64,000 nucleotides of DNA, from NCBI RefSeq assembly GCF_032884065.1, contig NC_088863.1:63573604-63637603 (forward strand), in the 5' to 3' direction. Source of the stretch: Artemia franciscana (taxonomy: Eukaryota > Arthropoda > Branchiopoda > Anostraca > Artemiidae). Positions within the stretch are counted from its first letter, which is position 1; each line of letters opens with the position of its first letter. The translations under genes were made by a program, and so were the position numbers. The notes beneath the pieces are model-generated. The model saw nothing but the letters and a program-made list of their open reading frames with translations. It made no database searches and was not told the origin of the DNA. Below, piece after piece: positions 55,766 through 64,000 of the stretch.

Positions 55766-56613
55766 TTTAGTTTCATCTTTGTATGAGTTTTCTTTTACAT
55801 CATTTTTGTGTTCTCATTTTTTTCGGTGTTAACATAATGAAGCGTCAAACAAGTAAGCAAAACTAACGAATTGTACAAAGTTTTTTGCCTATAAAACCAT
55901 TACACTAACAATAAGTAGATTTTCACATCTATCACAACTTCAAAGGAAGCTACCCTTGTAGAAATGTTTGGTAGTGAATGCTTTAAGTTGGTTCTTTTCT
56001 TTCTTTCAATTAATTTTTCGCTAATTTTTCAGCATATATAGAATTTTTTTTTAATTGAAATTCTGATTTTCAGCTGATAATGTTTAAAAATGTATAATTT
56101 GTAATCTTGCTCTTTGGAAACCCAAGAATGATAGTCTTTTTCACTATCCTTGGCACTATGAACGGATGCTGGTGAAACTAGATGCATGCAGAACAAGAGA
56201 AATCTTTTAAAGACTTTAAATCGTAGAGAACACCCAGAAATGTCACAGATATTATCTACACGAGGAAGAAAGGTTAAAGAAGAAGAACGACTAAAATAAA
56301 TAGGTATTCACTTTTTGCAGTACTGGCAAATTATTTTTTTTTTGATGAATAACACAGTCATTTTTTGAATGTAAACATTTAGATGACTTTGGGTTGATTT
56401 ATCTACGCAACCGATTATCGAACTAGGACTACAACTTCACTGCACCAGAAGCAAAACTTATCTCCCATTCCACTCCCTTTGAGCGTCCTGCTCTTTTTAA
56501 CCCCCCTTTTTCAAACTCCCCAGACACTCAAGGCAATTTTTTAATCAATTCAATCCGGTCTAGTGTACAATATGAAAGCTTTATAAAACCCAGACAGCCA
56601 AACTATGACTTAC
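55766..56613 (-). other. SPRTN intron 2, distal part
   Basis: AT-rich, no recognised element. It begins in transcript order with donor GTAAGT just below 56614. Confidence 0.6.
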
Positions 56614-56722
56614 CAAAAGTGTTTCTACTAAATCCTTCCTTGGTCTGAGCTTTAGAAGAGGAACACTGAGACTTATTGAACAATATCCAGCTCTTCTCTC
56701 ATACCTGCACAATCCGGCACAC
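56614..56722 (-). CDS. SPRTN: SPRTN exon 2 (protease core)
   Basis: Acceptor TTACTTTAG precedes 56722 and donor GTAAGT follows 56614. Its first base completes the L codon begun in exon 1. It encodes residues 49-85, including CAGLCRY and PLLKLRPRKDLVETLL, both diagnostic of the SprT domain of SPRTN. At 109 bases it is too short to stand out as an open frame and was found from the conserved peptide. Confidence 0.93.
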
Positions 56723-59700
56723 CTAAAGTAAGATCAAGAAAGTTATGTGGTGGAAGCTGTCAGCTCTAAATTATTCCTAAAGCCACCATAAAGTGAGTTT
56801 CCTGTGAATGATTTCTACGGTTTTTGTTAATTCACTGCTCTTTTTTTGAAACTTAAAGCTGAAATCAGACTCCAAGCACTTTCTTACCTTGTTGGTAATC
56901 TTATTTTCTTTTCTCAGATAAACAGTAATCTACCTGATGAAAAGTATGGACGCTCCGAATCAAAGGTTCCTTCTTTTTCTTGAAAATTTGTTTAATTTTA
57001 TAAACAGTAAACATTTGTACCTGTAAACACATTTCAACTTATTATCCTCAATGATTATGTTTCAAGTTCCTATATCTTCCATAGACAATGCCACAGAACA
57101 TTTGACCCCCAGGCCAAAGCCTGGAATATCTTTTATACTTGACTTTTTATGGTACTATGTTTTATTCTAGATTTGCTTATACTGCAATTAGTTAGAATTT
57201 TCTTTTGTATATGGCGTTAACTTAACCTTACACTCCTTATTTTATTGATATATACTCTTATTACCCTGTACTATTAATAATGTGTTGGCTGCTTCCCCTA
57301 GATGCTAGGTAATCATATAAGAATGTCCCTGCATTTGTGGCATTAATACAGCTATTTTTTCCTTTTTTCAAATTTTCTTTTCGAAAAATCAAAACTCTTT
57401 CACGTAATTTCACATTTTCAGCAATTTATTTTTCTAATATTTACAAACTGTATTCATAAAGCTACTTTCGTGTGCTATATCAGTAAACTGGTAGCTCATC
57501 CTTCCCCTGCCTTTTACATTCTTACCTGTGTAGAATATGGAAGACACCAAACCATCCTTAATACATCAAAATAGACAGTAGGAATAGGTTTTAAGCAAAA
57601 TACTTGTCTTTTATACTAAATATTCTAACAAGAGCATTCACTAGATAAAGAGCAAGCTCTATCGCTCTATCGGAAGCGTGCTTTCTCACCCTCTTCACGC
57701 TATGATCGATATATGGGTCTTTGTCTACTGCAAATGTAATCTTACTTCGCTCGGTCATCACAGGGGCATTTGGCCCTTGCATGTTTCTTATCACAGTTTA
57801 GCTTAGTTTTCTGTGCTAATGATCAGTACATACCATCCATAAAAAAACTTGAAACATGTAAAACCTAATTAGTATGAATATTACTACTTATTGTGCTACC
57901 TTTATGTAAAATTACTAATTCCATTACCCTCCTCCAAGTCATAATCAGAGTTCGAGTTGATCTCCTCCTCCCAACCCTCATAGCTTATTGCCCCAGACCG
58001 TTCTACAGATATTGCATATGCACCATTTTGATAGCCACGTATCAAGTTATACCTTTTGAGTCATATCACTACATAGACGTGGATAAATTTTAATTCCAAA
58101 AGGGGTTTTATTGATAAAAAAAATTTAGGTGGATTGAAAATATTTTTAAAACCAAATCCCTAAAACAAAACAAAACCTAAATCCAACCACCCCCCACCTC
58201 TTTCTTTCCTACAATACATGAAAGCTGTAACTCCCTCTCCCACGCCGCTCCAGAAAAATTATAGAAACAATATTCTGATAAACTGGGTATACATAGTGCC
58301 TTATGATATTTTTCTCCCTCCACCTAATTTCATAGTTCAATACCTTTAGTAAAAGCTTTAATAAAGACTTTACATAGTTAATGCTTTTAGTAAAAGCATT
58401 CGTTAATCACCAATAGAGTCCTTGGGTAGAATACATAAGAAAGCCTTATCAAAAACTTCCTAAAGGGTTAATATTTTTGAATATTAAAGAAAGAAGAGAA
58501 TTGATCCAATTTTTTGAGAAGGGACATTGAGGAGGGACATTTTTTTGAGGAGGGACATTGTGGAGAGATATTTGTTGAGAAAGATCCAACATCTCAATTT
58601 TTGTTGCTATGCAGAGTGCATCCTCTTTAAGACGAAACACTTGCCACTTATTTCATATGAAAGATATTGCAATCATACAAGCACAAAAGACAAAGACAAG
58701 GTAACCCATCTCCTTGATTTGGGTCTAAAAAGCCCAATCTGGAAATTAAGACATGTTGGTCTCATGCATTTGCTTTGGTACTTGTAGCATAATCCCCCTA
58801 CCGCTCAAGTTGTTCATTCATTGATGCATTACAGAATCAGTTTTTTGTTAGTTTCTTTCAGCTTAGCATGAGACAAGACAAAGAGAAGGGACAGAATAGA
58901 TGGAAAATATATAATTTGGGCTATATATTTGCACATTAGAGGGGGGGGATATTGGACAGTAAAGTTAAAAAATACTTCTTACAATATAATATGCAGAATA
59001 ATTGTACCTAACACATAAGGCATGCAAACCCGCTATACTTTAACCCCCCCCCCCCTAACGTGGAAATATATAGCCCGAATTTGTCTCGCAGGTATTAGAT
59101 TTTCAAATACGCTTAGTTATATTTCATTAGGATTGAGCGTCAGAACACATTAGAAGAATATTAGGTGGGGTGTACATCATACAAGTACCTTTTTTAACCC
59201 CAGATTCCGACCTATATACAGTTATTATTTTTAGTATTTTGTCTTTGCACTTTAGTACATCTTATTTCTATGATGTTTAAATGGGATTTGTAAATGAGCA
59301 GCTTTAAATAAAAACTAACTTAAGTCCAGGTTAAATAATTGCTTTTCACACAACGAATTCTTTAATATTTAACCCAACTCATGTAGCAAGTCAAAGAAAA
59401 TGGACAAAAGAAAGATTTATGCTTTTCTAGGCATTATAGCCTCTACTATCAAATAAAGTGGTACAGTTTTCACCTCAAAGTTTAAAATCTTAATTAAAAA
59501 TAATTAACAAAACTTCTTTGAAAATACTTGACTAATGTTTGAGTGCTGACTTTTGACTGAATTTCAGTAAGTCACAAGTTGTCCAAGCTATGGTCATGTT
59601 ATTTTTACTAATGCTGCCTCGAAGCAATTTTGGCTGCAGTCCAAATTGGTAGCCCTTACATTCTAAATAGAATTGCATTGAGCAGGGGTTGTTTACCCCT

Positions 59701-59775
59701 CTCTTATCCTAAAAGTCTTCAACAGACTCCTCCAAAATGAACAACTAAAATAACATATTTTGAAAAATTGCTTAC
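56723..59775 (-). other. SPRTN intron 1
   Basis: 3,053 bases. An open frame at 57591-57794 (minus strand, YIDHSVKRVRKHASDRAIEL) has no family I recognise. C-runs occur near 59044. No element is identified. Confidence 0.55.
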
Positions 59776-59921
59776 AGAGTCATTCTTGAACTCCATTTTA
59801 CTTCCACAGAATGCAATTTATCCCAAAAAAACTGCTTATTGAATTGTGCAAACAGTGCATAGATGTCAGGGTTGGGGTCAATTAGCTCCCAGTCCGAACT
59901 AACCAAACTCATGATTTCCAT
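59776..59921 (-). CDS. SPRTN: SPRTN exon 1 (start codon)
   Basis: The first ATG (59921-59919) directly follows an in-frame TGA, so translation cannot start further upstream in this frame; a second ATG lies three codons later. The exon encodes 48 codons plus two bases, including DWELIDPNPDIYALFAQFN and FFWDKL, matching the family's N-terminus, then VKWSSRMT. Donor GTAAGC follows 59776. The summed exons (146, 109, 120, 259 and 1,169 bases) make 1,803 bases, 600 residues and a stop. Confidence 0.92.
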
Positions 59922-62900
59922 TCAGGATCTGGATTCCTTAAATAGACAATCTTTTTCTGGAAAAAATATATAAACAGAAATATAACAAAATAATTGACAA
60001 TATAAACAACTGTCATTTATTATTACGAATCAATGACTATTGACAGAAAATAGCCATCATAAGCAACAAACTAAATTCGTGATTTTTGTTGCAGGAAAAG
60101 AAATACCCTCAAATTAAAACTAAAATTTACTTTTGAAAAAATGAAAGTAAGAAAGTCCACTTAAAAGTATGTCCTTCTATTCAAAAGTTAATTTCTTAGA
60201 GAGGCCTAAAACTCACCTTTTAAATAGTAACAACAAAAAAATCTCAACTGAAAGTATAGAGTAGCATGAAAACTTAAAAATGCAAAAAAAAAATTATTCT
60301 CTTCAACCCTCAGTGACTCTTTACGCTGAAGTTTGACATGTGCTTTATTAAAAGTGCTTTTGAATGCAACAACTATGCCTAGTGGGTAATTGCATGAATT
60401 TGTTTAAAAATACTATTCAAACTATTTTAATCTAAAAAATAACTTATTGCAGTGGTGGCATATCAATGAGCCCTTTCATTCTTAAGCCTTGTGAAAATTA
60501 CTTTCTATGCTATTCTGATTGGCCTTGTGTTTGGCAATTTGTACTTCAAGTATTTAGAGTAAAAATGTCAAGCCTTAGCAGATGTAATCTTCTTTGCTAC
60601 TTAAGTTGGCCACCACAATTTAATTTTCTTTTTGAACAACCCCGCTTCCAATATTCTAAGACCATTCAAACTTTTAGTAGATAGGTACTTGAATCTCTCC
60701 ACTAGAGTCCTCAGATATGCTAAATTTTAAAGTGTAATTTTAATTAATATTGTTCTCACCTTTGCTTTTTTCCACAATATACAATAGTTTTTTTTTTTCA
60801 AAGGCTCGTCACTTTCGATAGGAAACTTTAAACTTGATGAATTGTACATATTTAGTATAATCATAGGAAGTCAAATCTTCTTAAATGACAAGCCACAGGG
60901 CTTACTAATATCAGCAATAATCCATAAATCAACTTGACTGCTGTTTTTAGTTGAGGAATGTAGGTTCAGTTAGACATGTCCAAGTATATAAAAATTATTT
61001 GGTCTTTTGATCCTTTGCAAGAATTGTCGGTTGAAATATATACCTGGAAATGTAACATTAGGGAAAAAAAAACAAATAAAAAAAATGTTATTTTTTGGGG
61101 GGTCAAAAGCAAATAAAAATTGAAATCGATAACGTTTTATCCTCAAGGATGTTCATCCTTGAATGTAAAAATTCACACAGGTAGACCTACTCAAAAATCA
61201 CAAGTAGATAGTCATATGATTTGAAAAGCAAGAGGTCATCAGTTTTCCAATTTCCATCTGTCCCTCTTTCAGGATGTTTCATTCATCGAAAGTTACTGCT
61301 AGACTCTCGAGTAAAAAAAAAAAAGAGCATTAAATTTTAGGACTAACCTGCAAAAAGTCAACTTCTTAGTGAAATAATGTAGCACACAATGCAAAAATTC
61401 CTGTATTTGACAAAATTATGTATCCTTTAGGCTATTTTTATTTCATTACAGTGAGCCTGGAATATGCAAAATTCTTACTACCTTAAATCTCATCTTCTAT
61501 GAAATTAATACCATATTGGAAAGAAAAAAAATATTTTCCTATTGTTACAGAATTTCATTAAAAAAAAATTATACTACAATTCCTTCTAATTAAAAACAGA
61601 AGTTCCAAATATTATTCCAGTTGGCATATAATATAAGAAATTGTCGTTTCTTTGAAGCAAAAGTAACAAACTTGCCAAAAATTAAATTAAAAAATGGACA
61701 AAATCTGCAAGTAGTATTTCAAGAAGAAGTATCTTTGGAACAAGCATTGAATTTGGTGATGGATGGTATTTATCAGATTTAAAATATTCATTCATAATCT
61801 CAACTCTCTTCTGAGCCACAAAAAAAGCCATGAGTAGGAGTTCCATTGCACTAAGTACAAATTGCTTGAGTAAAAAACACGTTTTCAAAAATATGATTTT
61901 AGTACAATTGTGAAATACAAAAGTCTTCTTCTTTAAAATACCAAAAGAAATACAAAACTATTCCACAAATGTCACAATTTTTTCCAAAACTACCAGGGGG
62001 ACATTCACTCCATATAAATTCTGAAAATCAGTTTTTTAGAGAAAAAAAATCCCCCCCCCCTGTAGATTTTGAAAAAAAAAATGTTTTAAATCTTCCTACA
62101 AAATACATTGTCTTTTTCCATCAGCGATTTTTTATTAACTGGCACCCACGGCAATCAGGAAAAAAGAAATGCAAGCAAACTGTTTTGGTCAACAAAGCTG
62201 AGGACCACTGGATTTGGAATTAACAGGTGCATTTTGTTTACAGGTACATCTTTTTTTGAGAAATTTTATTTTGGGCCATAATCTGTTATTCTTATTCAAT
62301 ATTGTTTTACCTTCAACTTTTTTCTTTTTTTTATGTAAAACTCAACTTCTTTGTAGTAAATTTATTTTGTCCAAAGGAAACAAATGATATTCACAATTTT
62401 AAAATAAATTATAACTGCTATAGTAATTACATCCTAGCCATTCCTCCTCCCTCCCAAATGGGGTCTGAAATGAACATAGCTACTACCTTAATTTGCACTT
62501 TGGAGCAAATTAAAGTTCAATATTGGATCCTTATTGTTCTCAGCGGTTCTAGGCCTTGGCAGGGGGAGCAGCTGCCCTCACAATTTTTCCTAAATCTGAG
62601 ATTAAATTCATTTTACTCATAATTTTACACTTTTATGGTATACCTTGCCCCCCTCTCAATTATGAGGCCTGAAACCACTACTGTCTATTTGGCTTCATTT
62701 TGAAGATTAGTAGCTATACAATAAACAAATTAAAATAGGATATCACCACTTAAGTTCAATGATGTGCTTTTAATTATACATACAGTACACACAGCAATTA
62801 GTCCAAAATCTAGGAATCCAAAGTGTTAAGTTCAAATTATAGGCAACCCTAAGCACAAATTGAAGGTTTAGCATTGCATTTTTTGTTGATTCAGGTTCAA

Positions 62901-62999
62901 ATTGGGTCTGGTATGAGAAATGATGGTAGGTTTTCCTTCATGCTACATTGGTGATGTGGATTCTTGTGACCAAAGGGAGTGGTAACAAATTTTGGAACA
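59922..62999. other. SPRTN upstream region; no gene seen
   Basis: AT-rich. It must hold the 5' UTR and promoter, which I could not locate. A weak remnant of the hairpin family lies at about 60240-60335 (AACTGAAAGTATAGAG and CTCTTTACGCTGAAGTTT). The short open frames (60466-60684, 61969-62223, 62302-62622) show no recognised domain. Confidence 0.5.
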
Positions 63000-63470
63000 C
63001 TAAAGGAGAGAAGCTATCTGTCTACCCACGCATGTATGTGACTGATGGCAAATAGTTTTGATAATCCGTTAAAAAAGACACCATATAGTTTCGATTCACT
63101 AACAGATAGGGTCATGCAGTTACAGACTTCACATACCATATTATTCATATAGATAAGAAACAATGTTGGTCCAATGACAGTTTCCTGAGGAACACCATTG
63201 GGGGCAGTGCACAGTTTTGAATAGGCATACACACTGCCTGTTGTGAAGGGTTGTATCATTTGTGCTCTATCAATCAAACAGTCCATCAGCCAATATACTA
63301 TGGTAACCCTGGATATACTCCTACTGCTATAAATTTGGAGCAAATGCAATTGCGTGGGACCTTATCAAATGCTTTTGCAAGGTTCAAAACAACCAAATCT
63401 ACTGAAAGGGCTTTTTGTGATGATTTGTTATTCCTGAACCTATTTCATAATAACAGTTAATTTGTAGAAC
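63000..63470 (-). pseudogene. LINE reverse transcriptase fragment
   Basis: On the minus strand, VVLNLAKAFDKVPR (near 63400) and, in another frame, GVPQETVIGPTLFLIYMNN (near 63140-63195) match motifs A and B of non-LTR reverse transcriptases. They are similar to the CR1/Jockey-type consensus with LAKAFDKVPH and GVPQGSVLGP. Frameshifts and stops separate them. It is a different LINE from the RTE-like one in intron 3. Confidence 0.8.
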
Positions 63471-64000
63471 CAAATAAAAAAAAGGAAAACAACTGAATAA
63501 AACCTAAACTCAGAGAAAACCTAACTCAAACCCAATTCATGCTTTTTTTATGGTCAAGACTAAAATATGCAATACAACCCTCTGAGCCTCGCAAATAGGG
63601 GAAGGGCAGAGCAGTGTGCTTGGAAACACTTGCCATGAGATAGTTTAGGCTCTGCATTTATTTTTGGGAATTTCATTCTCCAACTCAACTATTTTCTAAG
63701 ATTGCACATGGCCAAAAGCCTCTCAGTTCGAATTTTGAAAAATTCGGTTTTGAAGTCCAGGAAAAAAATGTAATATCACTGAAAATCATGTTCCAATAAT
63801 TGATGCTTTTTTCCAAACAGTCAATCAAAAGCAGAGTAATGCCAAAATTAATAAAATGTTTTACCTAAGTTCAGCAATGTTTTCTGAGCTACATGATAAT
63901 CTAGAATCTACCCTCAATCAATCCATCTAATTCATCTGAAATCACATAGAAAGATTGGTTTTGAAAGTAAAAAATTCAGCAAAACCACTTTGAAAAAGAA
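63471..64000. other. No gene seen
   Basis: AT-rich sequence to the end of the window with no recognisable element or convincing open frame. Confidence 0.5.

Noticed and set aside
57591-57794. 67-codon minus-strand frame in SPRTN intron 1 as an extra exon
   Set aside because: SPRTN exons 1 and 2 join perfectly in phase without it, and the peptide matches no SPRTN segment or family I recognise.

Overview
The window is eukaryotic (animal) genomic DNA that is AT-rich, intron-bearing and dominated by transposable elements. Two cellular genes are recognisable, both on the minus strand. The first is a long intronless segment of the nuclear export receptor CSE1L/exportin-2 (3527-5566). The second is a five-exon SPRTN/Spartan DNA-protein-crosslink protease gene spanning 59921 down to 27825. 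The mix of Helitrons, RTE-like LINEs and abundant hairpin repeats suggests an arthropod. My impression is a crustacean such as the brine shrimp Artemia, but that rests on remembered repeat style and could not be checked.

Layout. 1-3526: repeats plus one small non-autonomous Helitron (954-1528). 3527-5566: CSE1L, which stops being recognisable where the export receptor should continue for roughly another 290 residues. 5987-24290: a Helitron graveyard. It contains minus-strand non-autonomous elements, an inverted helicase copy (8110-10013) joined head-to-head to a plus-strand Rep-helicase copy (10016-14156), and then a duplicated block. The block is present as 11911-16918 and as 17019-24000, with a 100-N assembly gap between. 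The second block carries an extra 1,956-bp Helitron (19266-21221) at a site that is cleanly empty in the first. 24291-27824: further repeats, a tRNA-Lys-like pseudogene and an inverted repeat.

27825-59921: SPRTN. I reconstructed all five coding exons from splice sites and reading phase. Together they give 600 codons plus stop: HExxH metalloprotease, zinc-binding sub-domain, a PIP-like motif and two C-terminal UBZ4 zinc fingers. Its 21.7-kb intron 3 holds three copies of a hairpin-bearing repeat (34071-39960), a broken LINE (about 40082-46062) and an RTE-like LINE (46200-52880). The RTE-like LINE has a tandemly amplified 292-bp coding segment and is split by a 1.86-kb TIR-flanked element. Introns 1, 2 and 4 hold a second copy of that element, a SINE and unassigned AT-rich DNA. 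59922-64000: upstream flank with a LINE reverse-transcriptase fragment and no gene I can support.

The best candidates for new biology are the filled/empty Helitron pair, which indicates recent movement; the conserved TGACGTCA palindromes at Helitron 5' ends; the long near-perfect hairpins in the intron; and the TIR element made mostly of about 280-bp degenerate tandem units. I found no CRISPR, operon or prokaryotic defence system. None is expected here.
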